From Fragilariopsis cylindrus CCMP1102 (lineage: Eukaryota; Bacillariophyta; Bacillariophyceae; Bacillariales; Bacillariaceae): a stretch of DNA of 50,232 nt. The DNA lies in NCBI GenBank assembly GCA_900095095.1, contig FMBT01000165.1, positions 1-50,232 on the forward strand, in the 5' to 3' direction. Position numbers and translations under genes: made by a program. Below are positions 30,723-41,093 of this stretch, piece after piece. The first letter of the stretch is position 1. Every line of letters starts with the position of its first letter. Below the pieces are notes generated by a model, which saw only the letters and a list, made by a program, of their open reading frames with translations, had not been told where the DNA came from and searched no databases.

Positions 30723-31837
30723 TATTTGGCGTATTGTGTGGAATAGCGACGATCATACAGTTAAAAATCCGCCCAATTCACCCATCCGTTCTTTCTTGAA
30801 AATAATAATTTATCGCGCACCTATGCAGTAATAAGCGAAAAATTCCTTTATATCAACATGAAAATGGGATTGTATTGAATCGAACCTCCATGGATATCAA
30901 TCTATAAATGTTGAGAAAGTGCCATCGTGGGCCTTGATGCTACTAGTGCAGTCACAGTTATGTCGTGCTACGGGATTTGGTCAAACAGCCTGAGTCACAG
31001 ATTTTCGCACTGTGTTGGTCCTAATTCTAATAGTCAACTACAGTACATGTATGTAGTAGATATTTTGTGGTGGGAAAGATGACGGTATGTCTTATCTCCT
31101 ACAAAGTAGAAATAATTGCATTACTACAATTTATGAAACGTTATACTACAGTTTTCAAATCGTTATCCCATAATAGGAGTGCGCCCGCCCATGTATAGGC
31201 TTGTAATGGACAATTATGGTCTACCAACTACATATGGCTAAGTTTTGGTCAATAATAGCTAGAACAAACTTGATAGATGGAAAGTGTTGTATAATGAATG
31301 AAGAGAAGGATTATGTATCTGGTTTGGGGTGAAAGACCTAATTTTGGATGATTTTTGGTTGATTCCAGATGGTTGTACTAGTGCCACGCTAATCATCTAA
31401 TTTTTCGTAAAATTCTGCACAAAAAAACTGGCAGGAAATCAAGTCTTATCTCTTGATGGGTGTGTATTCAACCAATAGTAAAAGCATGTTCTAGCTGTCA
31501 GATCCACCTAAATCAATGTAACAATGTCTTCCTATTTGTTGTCTTTAGGAGGGGTTTGCTTTTTTAGACTTAAATTTTTTCCTGATCTAAGACAACGAAT
31601 GGCATTGTATTGTGATGGGTTGATTTTTCAATGATCTATAGGCGTGCGGCTAACATTCTGCACCATTTCTCACAATAAATGCAAATATTCCAACTGTTTG
31701 TTTTAGTTATTAAGTAGGGAAGGGCTTATAGCGCTGTAGGTATGGCCCATACTACAAAGCAGTCAGGGCGTATTTTATCTTAATAAGAAGGCACGTGCTT
31801 TTGAAAGGGCTTACACTCTGTTGTCTCAAGATGGGCG

Positions 31838-31980
31838 CTAAACTACCCTTAAATATATGGACCCCAAAGTGGCCGTTTACTTACAGCCATAACCGGAATC
31901 CTGTTAACAGGATTCTGATTATGGCGCTGTTAACAGCGCTACTTTTTGGGCTCCATATTTTAAAGGGGGGTTTCTCCCTC
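31838..31980. mobile_element. Foldback / MITE-like long hairpin
   Basis: The arms are imperfect inverted repeats: CTTAAATATATGGACCCCAAAGTGG on the left (from 31849) pairs with ACTTTTTGGGCTCCATATTTTAA on the right (31941-31963). Inside is a perfect 20-bp palindrome at 31896-31915, GCCATAA/TTATGGC outside it, and a perfect 16-bp palindrome at 31924-31939; both palindromes are centred on GTTAAC. No transposase is present. The right arm reaches the stop codon of the PhyH gene (31979-31981). Confidence 0.5.
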
Positions 31981-34478
31981 AAAAATTAGGAGTGACAAAC
32001 TCCAAATTCCCCATGCGTACTCCAGCCATGGGACGGTTATACACCGTAGCAGTCATGTTGGGGAATGCAGGGCGCGTTTTGGTTGGAATCGTACTAATGA
32101 AAACACTCGACTGAAACCTCCAGTTGAAAAAATAGCAGCACATAGCAATCAAACAAAGATTTTTGAGAAGGCTTAAAATCAACCTATTCAGAAGATAGTC
32201 TTGAATTTTTCCTCGTTGCCTTGAACTGAAATTACTATAATTTCTGTCGTCGTTGATGCGTAATGATATCCATGTCAAGACAAAACTAAATAAGACCATA
32301 ACTCCGAGATTCAAAAAAAATATTGACTGAAAGTAATTCGATGCCTAACAAAGAGAAACTTTTAGTGTTAGTGAAAGTAATCACAAGCAACGTTCTCCTT
32401 GAAAAGATTGTTTTCTTCGCATAACGATCTCTTACTGAACAAAGAGTTAAGTCTATCCAAAAGTCACATCTAAACACTCACAGAACGAACTCACTTTAGT
32501 CAAACTGAATAGAATAAACACGTCATATACCCCATATTTTTCATTTTTTTCAGGAGGTACTCTTCCTAAAATAACATGTCTCAGATACCATTTAGTTATT
32601 TGCGAGCGAAATCGTAGAGCATAGCTTGGAGAATTCCTATTCCGCTTAATAAAATTCTTTTGACTGCTCAACCAACCACTTAAGTCCTCTCTCTTGAACT
32701 TGTGCGACTCTGCAGAAATCCGGCTGAACACAGAATTTATATAGCTCCATCCCCACCTCGCTTCTGGTGATTTATATATGCCAAAGTATCGCAGAAAATT
32801 TAGCATAGTGGACTTACTTGAAGGCGAATCTTTCATATCATACAATGTATGACCGAAGGAGGTTAATGGCGTTCCCAAAGATAGAACACGTGATTCAGGA
32901 TACATATTTTTCTTTATTTCATCCTCCCATGACTGAATAGGAAAGTTCTTGGCATCCACAGAGGAAATTGTTGTATTTCCATTAGGGCACTTTGTTTGTT
33001 TGCTGCTTAGCTTTGATGGCAATGGGGCTGATAAGGGACGCTGTTGTTGTATTTTACCATAAGGAAATCTTGGGCGCGATGTAAAGGTAATCACGATGAT
33101 CACGCGATCACCTCCCTTTTTGTCGGTATGCTTCGTACCACGATGAAATGTATTCTGGTTCATAAGTACCGCGTCGCCAGCCAACCACAACATCTGATTG
33201 TTATCCCTTCTCTTCCCCGAGACTATTTGCTTACAACCAATCTCAAAATCTTGTACACTTGTGCAGTAATGAGTTCCAGGGCAAATCCCGGTTTGGCCCA
33301 TGGAGGCTGTCGTATCCTGAAGTGGGATGAACAAACTACAGACAACAGCATAGCCGATGGAATTATGAATAACAGCAAGACAAAAACAATCAAAAGCGAT
33401 GGACATGAGGTTCTACTGGTTACAAGACCGAGTAGAACAAGGACAATTCAAAATATATTGGGCTCCAGGCAAATACAACTTAGCAGACTACTTCTCAAAG
33501 CTAGATCCACCATCGCATCATAGAAAAATGAGACAAATCTATATGTACAATGAACAAAGCCCAACGACGCTACAAGGTTGTGTTGATAGAACTGACCTAA
33601 AGTGCATCATGAAGTTACGTGCGTGCGATTTGATGGATGCATCTGCAGCGACGTCAGGATGCCATCCTATAGAATTAAAACGGTACTTGTTGTCAGCTAT
33701 ATCATTCGTATAATTAATCATTTTGTGACATTCACAAATTATTGAACATGAAGCTTACCTTGATGTTCAGCTTTGTATCGCTGAGTAATAGTTTGCATTT
33801 TAATAATACTTGGGTCCTTCCCTAAAAACATTTCCAAAACATTCACTAGTTTGTCGTTTTTTGCTATCTGCTGTAAAGCTTTTGATATGATCGGATGATC
33901 TTGGGCAGAAAATGCAAAAGACCATCTAGTTTGTTTGTTTTTAGTTTTAGCGTTCATGACGTAGACCATCTCGTCAGATGTGACGTGCTTATTTCGTTCC
34001 AGGGTGAAGTTGCGAAAGACCTAGATGAAATCAATATTGATTTGTCGTGAGAATCAGTCGCTGGGAAATTTGGAAGCAAATCGTTGTCACTGTTCGGTGT
34101 TTTTTCCTGTAGAAATGTCCCTATACTCCTTACCTGCGATGTCTCTTGATCTAGAACGTTGGGAAAAACTGAAACTCCGTGTGTCAGGAGGTTAGCTGCT
34201 GCCATCGTACTATCCCAATCGGACTTGATGATCAAATCCGTGAAGTTGCTGGTGGAAAAATCTCTTCTATCACAATGACGATGGTAATACGTTTGAGAGG
34301 AATGCTTCTGACCACCTTCTTCCCAACGATACTGTGTCAACAGTGGACGAAAGGTTACCGACCAGTGATGTTTAGAGATAAACGTCAGAACCCAAATTAA
34401 AAAGGTCATACAACATGTAATACTAAGAGTGTGTGCCAAAAGAACTCCGCATTTTTTCGATAGAGCGATCGACAACAT
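31979..34478 (-). CDS. Membrane-anchored PhyH-type 2-oxoglutarate/Fe(II) dioxygenase
   Basis: Five exons: 34134-34478, 33759-34020, 33597-33666, 32495-33335 and 31979-32326. All are GT-AG with phases that agree; 621 residues. The N-terminus has a signal anchor (LLAHTLSITCCMTFLIWVL). The oxygenase core holds the iron motif: GWHPDV supplies His205 and Asp207, and QNTFHRG supplies His290. The usual Arg for 2-oxoglutarate is probably Arg303 in DRVIIVITF. LFIPLQDTTASMGQTG and ICPGTHYC are typical of PhyH relatives. After it lie a long region without known domains and two further membrane segments near the end (VMVLFSFVLTWISL; LCLIAMCCYFF). PhyH enzymes hydroxylate lipids or small molecules; the substrate here is unknown. 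The intron between exons 3 and 4 is an antisense copia fragment. Confidence 0.8.
33336..33596 (+). mobile_element. Ty1/copia RNase H fragment forming an intron of the PhyH gene
   Basis: Read on the plus strand, these 261 bases encode the C-terminal end of a copia-type RNase H: TDNSIADGIM, then AMDMRFYWLQDRVEQGQFKI, YWAPGKYNLADYFSK, DPPSHHRKMR and SPTTLQGCVD. One extra A in an A-run near 33385 shifts the frame; otherwise it is open. On the minus strand the same 261 bases start with GTCAGT and end with TGTAG. Removing them joins exons of the dioxygenase in frame (MMHF-S-LFIPLQD). No LTR, integrase or other part of an element is nearby. Confidence 0.85.
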
Positions 34479-35998
34479 AAAAGAGTAAAACGTCGTTGAA
34501 TTAATTTGAAACGGTATGTGAACCTTTCAACAACATCTACTTTGTGCTGAACCTGATACTGTAAGATCGACAACACAGCATTGAATTCATAACGGGTGTG
34601 TCAAATGAAATTTGTACAAAGTACAACAATCTTTAACCTTAAATTTCTACGTGCAGCGTGCAGATTTCTTTTTGAGATTTTGAGGGTATAATTATTATTA
34701 TGGGAGTGTTAATGGTAGTTGACTGGTACTGGTAGAAGTTTACCATCCTCGAACATCGGGTAGGTTTTCTTTGAAACTACACAGCTTAGTAATATATAGT
34801 ATGTATTAAACGCTATGTTGCTATGTCTCTAGACATCTATTTGCACATTGAACCTCTAAGAAGTAATAATTGGTGATTGTCTGTGGGAATTCTTCTTCTT
34901 CTTATTATCCTCTGATTGTTCTCACATCATCACATTTTCCTACATTATTGCACACATCTTTATACAAACCCCCATCTATAGTGCTAGTATGATACTACCA
35001 TAATGTACTGGATATGAGCAGGAGTGTCTGTAATAAACTGCAGCTTAATGATGCTAAAAGAATAATAAACGAATAGTCGGAAATACACGGGAGGGACTTA
35101 CTAATACTGTTACTACTATACTACCACTTTCATTGTCTGCTTATTTTCCTAGTCAACAGTTGCAAAAACAAACACAGTAGCAGGACATATTGTTGTTCTC
35201 CCACAAGGAAACAAAAAGCTTGTCATATCCTATGGGTGTGCTTGGATAGAAAATGGATTAGCAAAGCTACTTCTTCAAAATTCCGTATTATGGATGAACA
35301 GTAGAGAGAGCATTTCTTACCAACAACAATAATGACATAGTACTGTCTTATATAGCATACAATACCATACTATATAGGTATGGCGCAAACAGCATCAAAC
35401 AGAAAGTCAATAACCAATGCAATAATTGCCTAGTTTTATCATTGTGTTTCTTGTGGACCCTCCCTCCCCCGCCTGCCCCATCTATAGTGAAAATTTCAGT
35501 TGGTCAATCAATTTTTAAAGTGTCAGAAGAGATTAAAACTTAGATGTGATGTGATGTCATGCATGCAGGGACTCACTTGATGTGTCTATTATCTATTGTC
35601 TAACATTCATTCAACAAAGGGATTTTGTCGTTTCTGTCCATCGCCCGTTCTTTAGTCCACCATTAAAATTTACAGTAAATTACATACTCAAATACCCAGC
35701 AAACTTTAAGTACAAAAAACGACCCACCCGCCCATCGGCCCATCACCGATTGTCGTCATCAGCACCTTCTCTGCAAGCAAAGCATTGTCAATAATTACAA
35801 TTACGGTAGTTGTGTGCCATGCAGATGTTTTCTTACAATTATATTGATTTCAATACACCCTGAAAACTTCCACATCGAGTCCTTGCAGTTGCAGGAGTGG
35901 AACAATTTAATCAACTCCATTGTCGTTTTTCAGCAGCAACAATGCACCAATATCGGTATTATGATTGTATCGAAAAAAGAAGGTTGCAGACTACGACA
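34479..35998. other. Divergent intergenic region, PhyH / NUMOD3
   Basis: About 1.5 kb, AT-rich. No gene or RNA recognised. Frames that begin at 35814 and 35897 are upstream extensions or shadows of the NUMOD3 gene. Confidence 0.45.
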
Positions 35999-37771
35999 AT
36001 GAATTTACTTATTATATCGACGTTATTCTTCCTCGACAACATCCATAATTTTCCATATAATCATTATGCCGGAGCCTTTGTCATTCGCGAGTGCAATATC
36101 GTTAAACGGCAATGGCGAGAACAAGAAACGACAAAGAGCGACCGTCATATCATTTTCGGTACTTGTAAAGCAGGAAGAAATAGAATAATCAATTCACATA
36201 CAAATTCTCGTACTAAAACATCGTCATTAGGAACGACAATACTTTTCGATAGTCTCATCACCGATCAGGAGAATGAGCTAACTCTAACACGCGAGCAAGT
36301 TGAGACCGACCCAGGGAACATTATAACATCCACGATAACAAATGATACGACGGCAACAGCATCTGAAACGAAATCTAGTAATTCTCGAATCGAGGTGGTT
36401 ATGCTTAACGAAACATCAGTTGTATCATTAAAGCAAGATATCATCACCGCATCCAACAACGACAAACCGTTGCCTACCGTCAATGGAGGCTTCTCACATA
36501 CCACAACCAGTCGAGCCAAAATTTCTGCGGCAAATAAGGGTAAGGTACCATGGAACAAGGGCAAGCCGCGATCTGAAGAGGTTAAGGCCCGTATTGCTGC
36601 AGGAGTGCGAGCAAAGAATCGTGAACGATTTTTGGAAAAGGTAGCGGGTATGGGTCTGACCGAGGAAGAATACGAGGCCCAGAAAAGGGAAAAACGACGA
36701 ATTAGAGATGAAGATCGACGTGCTCGTCGAACTGTCAATGGAGGTTATCGTCCAACAGAAGAAACCAAGAAAAAGATTTCGCAAATTCTAAAGGAAAAAC
36801 ACGCCAAAGGAGAGGTAAAACCACGGTCTAAGATAGACCCCAGCAAGGTCCGGAAAGGATTTACGCATTCAGAAGAAACAAGGAAAAAGATCTCCGAGTC
36901 TCTCCGAAAGCGGTGGCGGGACGATGAAGGATTTCGAACAAGTATGAAAAAGTCCTATAGTTCCCGCGAAGATGTTCGTAAAAGAATATCGCTATCGCTA
37001 AAAAAAAAGTGGCAAGATCCGGAATTTCGTAACACAATGATGGAGAAAATGTCGGAGCGAAAATCAGGTAAAGACGCTATGAATTACAATAAGAGTCACA
37101 GGAAAAAAATTTCCGATGCGATGAAACTTAAGTGGCAAGATGCTAGCTACAGAGAAAAAACAACGTCATCCATTCAAAAAGCCGTCAGAAGTCGGAAGGC
37201 AACAACATCAACGGGAAAACAAAAAAGTCATAATGCAAGTGTAGCAAGTAAATCAAAAATTGAAAACAATACAAGTGTTGCACAGAAATTGCAGGTCAAC
37301 GGAACACGGAAATTGCAAATGATCGAACCATTGACGGCAATAGATATTACAAAGCGAAAAAGTAAGGAAGCACCACGCAAGAGAGCCGTTACTGCCAGAG
37401 TTATCGGCAAGGAGAAGGAGGATGTAACAGTCATGGCACCGGCAGGGAAACGTAAGTCTAACCCAAACAAAGTAAAGGGATCAGGAGCCGTATCTTCTTC
37501 TACCCTTGTTAGTCTCAATAGTGAGGATAAAGCTCCTATAGAAAAGGAAGGGAAGAAGAAAAAGAAGAAAGAAAAGGACGGAAGTGTCAATCGGTTAAGA
37601 GAGGAGCGACGAGATCTATTTGACCTTCTGTATGGTGATGAAGATATAGATGATGATAAAGACGGGGATGAGGGAAATATGCTATCCGAATCTTTATCAA
37701 CAAGAGAAAGAATGTTGATTGGCGACGAAGACTTGGATGCATTTGATCCCTATGGTTTAGATGACTACTAA
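35999..37771 (+). CDS. NUMOD3-repeat DNA-binding protein with plastid-type presequence
   Basis: Single exon, 590 residues from ATG 35999. The frame is open 34 codons further up, but this Met directly begins a signal peptide (NLLIISTLFFLDNIHNF). It ends in YAGAF|VIREC, an A-x-A|F site like the ASAFAP motif of diatom plastid preproteins, followed by a basic, Ser/Thr-rich transit-like stretch. From about residue 160 several NUMOD3 modules recur: SRAKISAANKGKVPWNKGKP, TEETKKKISQILKEK, HSEETRKKISESLRKRW, REDVRKRISLSLKKKW, SHRKKISDAMKLKW. NUMOD3 is a helical DNA-binding module first noted in homing endonucleases; no nuclease motif is present. The C-terminus is acidic (DEDLDAFDPYGLDD). It may bind plastid DNA. 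That is inference from the presequence and repeats. Confidence 0.82.
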   Translation: MNLLIISTLFFLDNIHNFPYNHYAGAFVIRECNIVKRQWREQETTKSDRHIIFGTCKAGRNRIINSHTNSRTKTSSLGTTILFDSLITDQENELTLTREQVETDPGNIITSTITNDTTATASETKSSNSRIEVVMLNETSVVSLKQDIITASNNDKPLPTVNGGFSHTTTSRAKISAANKGKVPWNKGKPRSEEVKARIAAGVRAKNRERFLEKVAGMGLTEEEYEAQKREKRRIRDEDRRARRTVNGGYRPTEETKKKISQILKEKHAKGEVKPRSKIDPSKVRKGFTHSEETRKKISESLRKRWRDDEGFRTSMKKSYSSREDVRKRISLSLKKKWQDPEFRNTMMEKMSERKSGKDAMNYNKSHRKKISDAMKLKWQDASYREKTTSSIQKAVRSRKATTSTGKQKSHNASVASKSKIENNTSVAQKLQVNGTRKLQMIEPLTAIDITKRKSKEAPRKRAVTARVIGKEKEDVTVMAPAGKRKSNPNKVKGSGAVSSSTLVSLNSEDKAPIEKEGKKKKKKEKDGSVNRLREERRDLFDLLYGDEDIDDDKDGDEGNMLSESLSTRERMLIGDEDLDAFDPYGLDDY

Positions 37772-37897
37772 TAAATGGAGAGATCGTAACACGCATTCAA
37801 TAAATCACACCTTCAACTCACGTATAAGCTAATAATATATCATACTATTCCATCTATGAAATTTCGTTTATCTCGTTCCTTTCTATTTGTTTCTACT

Positions 37898-38728
37898 TTA
37901 TGTAAATGAACTGAATCCCATCATTTTCATCATATCTTGATCTGCTTGCTCATCTGCAATTTCCTCAACTACGAGACCATCACCTGTACTATCTTCGTTT
38001 ATATCAACTGTAGATTTAGCTGCTTTTCTTTCTTTTTTCCTTTCCTTTCTTTCGCGTTTTCGCTCCTCTTTTCGTCTCTTCAGCTCATCGTCCTTGGCCT
38101 TAACTATTATATTAAAAGTTTCCTCTTCATCTTCTAACAAGTCATCAAACGCTGCAGCTTGTGAAGATTTTTCTTTTTCCTTCACCAACGAAGCTAATCT
38201 GGCGCGGCAATCGTCTGTGGTAGATTTCGCAACTCTCATCGAGTAACCAAGTGCCCGATTATGTTTTTTCCCATTAATATGATCCAAGTACGTCAGGGAG
38301 TCTCTCAGAAAGCAATCACAAACTTTGCAATGCCATCCAACCCCTGACTTAGTCACTGCATTATCCTTGTTCACCAAGGCCCCATCACTCACTGCAGACT
38401 TGGTCGTTGCAGTCGCTTCGGGATTTACAATCTCTACGGATCCTATTTTTGCGTCCAAACTCTCTATTTTGTCTGTTCGCGCCTTTAAAAAGGCCCGTTT
38501 TGACAGTTGGGGGCCCATCGCACCAGCTTCAGCGGGAACGAATTCTTCTCGCCTTTCTCCCTCTCCGGTTGATTCGTTATTTGCGTCGGTGACTTTTCGC
38601 TTCTCATTGTTGATGTTGATACCCGCCTCATTATTGGCTCGATCTTGCGCTCGTTTCTCATATGCTTCCAAATCCCACGTCCTTCTGGAAACATTGGCCA
38701 CTTGTTTGTAATTCAAGTCGGTTGACAT
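37898..38728 (-). CDS. Snu23 / ZMAT2, U4/U6.U5 tri-snRNP zinc-finger protein
   Basis: Single exon, 276 residues. Snu23 (human ZMAT2) is a spliceosome protein that enters with the tri-snRNP and leaves on activation with Prp38 and MFAP1. Visible marks: RRTWDLEAYEKRAQDRA near the N-terminus; PQLSKRAFLKARTDKIESLD; the matrin-type C2H2 finger CKVCDCFLRDSLTYLDHING with KKHNRALGYSMRV; a basic helix; and a C-terminal MMKMMGFSSF, close to the usual MGFxxFG end. It is somewhat longer than the human protein because of an insert before the finger. It is convergent with the NUMOD3 gene. Confidence 0.92.
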   Translation of the reverse strand: MSTDLNYKQVANVSRRTWDLEAYEKRAQDRANNEAGININNEKRKVTDANNESTGEGERREEFVPAEAGAMGPQLSKRAFLKARTDKIESLDAKIGSVEIVNPEATATTKSAVSDGALVNKDNAVTKSGVGWHCKVCDCFLRDSLTYLDHINGKKHNRALGYSMRVAKSTTDDCRARLASLVKEKEKSSQAAAFDDLLEDEEETFNIIVKAKDDELKRRKEERKRERKERKKERKAAKSTVDINEDSTGDGLVVEEIADEQADQDMMKMMGFSSFT

Positions 38729-39200
38729 GATGATGCCGATTTTGAAACAATGCGCTACTAGTACGTCTTTTTTTAAGTCAGTTGTTATATTTTAATCTAC
38801 AGTAGAAGGCCGTCTAGGAACTGTACATGGTACTGTACCTTTTTTACATTTAGTTTTCTAGCTACTGTACTATTACAAGCTCATCTGGGTCAGCCCTTTT
38901 TTCGACAAAAGAAACAAATTCTCGGACCCCAGATGAAAGCTAGATATTAATTAATAAGTACAGTCGTCGAATAGTGTAAGCTAGAAAGGACTATATGGCT
39001 CATAGGTACAGTATGTAAGTCCTAAGTATGCATAGTACGTGTACCTCAGTTCAACATTTCATAACTTTTAACACAATAATTTAAAATTGACAATTTAACA
39101 ATACAAATATGATAATTATTGGCAACATTCAACATAAACAGCGACAGCATAATAATACCGTAATAATAATAGTAACAGTAATAACAGCAACAACTTTAAG
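38729..39200. promoter_or_regulatory. Divergent promoter region, SNU23 / actin-related gene
   Basis: 472 bp between two start codons. It contains paired CTGTACATGG-TACTGTACC motifs at 38821-38839, less than 115 bp from the SNU23 start, and an AAT-rich run near the right end. Promoter function is inferred from position only. Confidence 0.4.
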
Positions 39201-40310
39201 ATGACGGCTACCACTACTACTGCTAGTACTCGTGTCGGTCGTTTGACTTCATCAACAGTATCCTCATCAAAAGCATTTCGCATTGAACCCGTCCCAATTA
39301 TTTTGGATATCGGATCGACAAACGTACGAGTTGGATATGCAGGAAATTCTCGTCCGCAGCATTTGATCAACATGGATAATGCAATTTTTGAGAACGAATA
39401 TCAGTACGAAGTTAAATCTACTAAAGCCTCCGACGCTAGCAAAGAACGCAACAATAAAAAGAGCAAAACAAAAACCGAATCGGAATGGTATCTTATATTG
39501 TCGCCGTTGATCGAACGAGTCTTTGACGGTTTAATGTGCAAACCACGGCGCGTAGTTTGTTTGTACAGCAACAAACGGTACGCACCGTTGTCTTTTCAAA
39601 AGGCGATCCAGCAACATTTGTGGAATCGTGGCGTCCCGGCGATGGTGGAACTAGACCAACTTCAGTGTTTACCCATTTCCCAAGGCTGGAAACGTGGATT
39701 GGTTGTCCAAATCTCACGGGAGGAAGCCGTATGTATTTGCCATGCTGACGGTCAATTGCTTCCTTATACCTACCAAATGATTCCCTCTGGTGGATATAAG
39801 AACTGGTTACAGCCCCAAACGATAGATGGGAAAACTGAATATGTACTACCTCAGAGAGATTCAAAAGATAACAAGAATGACGACGATGCGTCAATGTCGT
39901 CTCTTGTGTCCGCCATCTTGAGCTGTTTGCAGTCATGCCCACGCGATTTAAGATTGCACGTTGCGAAAAATGTACTCTTTTGTGGAGATGGCGTATTCCT
40001 CCTACCAGATCTGCCTCGAAGAGCTATGAAACGCGTTCAAGATATTTTACAAAATAACAAGCACGACAAAGAAGGGAATGACGAATACAACAGCATGGTG
40101 ATTGATATCAACTTTGCTAGCGTACCGATCAATGTGACGAGTCTTCGACCATTGGCGTCGAGTTTATCCCTAATTTCGTGTGCCCCATATCGAGCCGACT
40201 GGATCTGTTGGGTGGGCGCATCTTTGTGGGTTTCTGTTTGGAACAAGTACAGCGATGAAGAAACACCGATTCCGTGGAAATATTACACTTTAGAAGGAGG
40301 ATTTCAATAG
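39201..40310 (+). CDS. Divergent actin-related protein, possibly Arp10/Arp11-like
   Basis: Single exon, 369 residues. The actin fold is marked by VPIILDIGSTNVRVGYAGNS (phosphate 1 loop, residues 31-50), a hinge and phosphate 2 region near LVVQISREEAVCICHADGQL, and a closing APYRADWICWVGASLWVSVW. That segment corresponds to the 'W-GG-' segment of actins. Loops are reduced and the nucleotide motifs are degenerate, as in the dynactin pointed-end protein Arp10/Arp11 (ACTR10). The N-terminal 28 residues are Thr/Ser-rich. Family is fairly clear; the subtype is a guess. If correct, it would imply a dynactin complex. Confidence 0.65.
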   Translation: MTATTTTASTRVGRLTSSTVSSSKAFRIEPVPIILDIGSTNVRVGYAGNSRPQHLINMDNAIFENEYQYEVKSTKASDASKERNNKKSKTKTESEWYLILSPLIERVFDGLMCKPRRVVCLYSNKRYAPLSFQKAIQQHLWNRGVPAMVELDQLQCLPISQGWKRGLVVQISREEAVCICHADGQLLPYTYQMIPSGGYKNWLQPQTIDGKTEYVLPQRDSKDNKNDDDASMSSLVSAILSCLQSCPRDLRLHVAKNVLFCGDGVFLLPDLPRRAMKRVQDILQNNKHDKEGNDEYNSMVIDINFASVPINVTSLRPLASSLSLISCAPYRADWICWVGASLWVSVWNKYSDEETPIPWKYYTLEGGFQ

Positions 40311-40386
40311 CATACTATAAAAAGATGGATCGTTTCCAATTATTTTAGTGGGGTTATAATCTGATTTGAAGATTTTCATCTTTAAA

Positions 40387-40435
40387 ATATAATATAATAT
40401 AATATGTGTGTGTGTATGTGTGTATGTGTGTGTGT
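40387..40435. repeat. AATAT and GT/ATGTGT microsatellites
   Basis: TAATA-type units at the left pass into a GTGTGTGT/ATGTGTGT run at about 40404-40435. Confidence 0.85.
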
Positions 40436-40611
40436 ACTGTAGCATTCTAGATGTTACCACACGTCATGATGAGCAAAGATTGTACTAGTATATTAATTTA
40501 TTTTTAATTCTCGGAATTTGATAACAGCATTGGTGGGATACCACCCATGCGAACTATTTGAGGAGATGATCGTGATATTTTGAAACCGTATGTTCTTGCC
40601 AGCAACTACAC

Positions 40612-40749
40612 TTATTTGGCGTTTTTTTCGCTTGATTTGGAAGGAACAAAAGAGTGATACTCTCCTAAAGTCGTATGGTCCGTGGCTGACACAGCGTTCT
40701 TCACAACTCTCCCCCTGCTGCTGTTAGCACTCCTCGCAATTTTAGGCAT
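40612..40749 (-). CDS. Small conserved-looking ORF, 45 aa
   Basis: ATG 40749 to TAA 40612. The product starts MPKIARSANSSRGRVVKNAV and ends in GEYHSFVPSKSSEKNAK. It is too short to be found by length filters, but its codon use and balanced composition look real. It lies head-to-head with the RRM gene, 344 bp away, with TACTGTAC motifs between them. No family recognised; no signal or membrane segment. It could be a basic nuclear or ribosome-associated microprotein, or chance. Confidence 0.4.
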   Translation of the reverse strand: MPKIARSANSSRGRVVKNAVSATDHTTLGEYHSFVPSKSSEKNAK

Positions 40750-41093
40750 TTTGAAATAACAAAAATAACGATATCGACAATACGACTGCATTTTACTGCT
40801 CTAGCTAGTACTGTACAATACTGTACCATAGGAACACTTCTTTACCCAACCATGATTGGGGCGCGCTTTCCTCTCTCTTAAGTAAATAATACTTAGAAGA
40901 ACAAATTTATACTTGTTCGTCTGTCATGTCACTCGACACACTACCACTCATCGTTTTTTTTTTTCGGACGAAAAAAACCTGAGATATTATTAGGTCGCCC
41001 TTTGTTTGTTCTCAGTTCTTAATACACGCTAACACCTTGAGTGACCCTCACAAAAAAAACCTGTTCTTGAAAAGGAAAGCATCTCACATCATC

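Larger units (their letters stand above)
29075..31978. other. Repeat-rich intergenic region
   Basis: Nearly 3 kb without a confident gene. From left to right: a 42-bp tandem pair, a short zinc-ribbon-like ORF, an AAT/ATAATCG array, a graded pentanucleotide array between direct repeats, a diverged repeat pair with CCTGGCGCA cores, long AT-rich sequence with nothing visible (about 30730-31830), and a foldback element at the right edge. Each is listed below. Confidence 0.5.
40311..41093. other. Intergenic with a small minus-strand ORF
   Basis: Contains the simple repeat at 40387-40435, the 45-codon ORF at 40612-40749, and the motif pair TACTGTACAATACTGTACC at 40808-40826. Confidence 0.5.

Noticed and set aside
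32453..33406. PhyH ORF start at 33406 as the protein N-terminus
   Set aside because: The first residues are antisense copia sequence; the exon begins at 33335 by phase and homology.
33399..33713. Plus-strand ORF with RNase H similarity taken as a gene
   Set aside because: Only the part inside the intron is copia-like; the 3' part is the antisense of a PhyH exon.
36265..36738. 157-codon antisense ORF in the NUMOD3 gene
   Set aside because: Shadow of a long coding frame; no protein features.
39493..39942. 149-codon antisense ORF in the actin-related gene
   Set aside because: Shadow frame; the plus strand has the actin-fold motifs.
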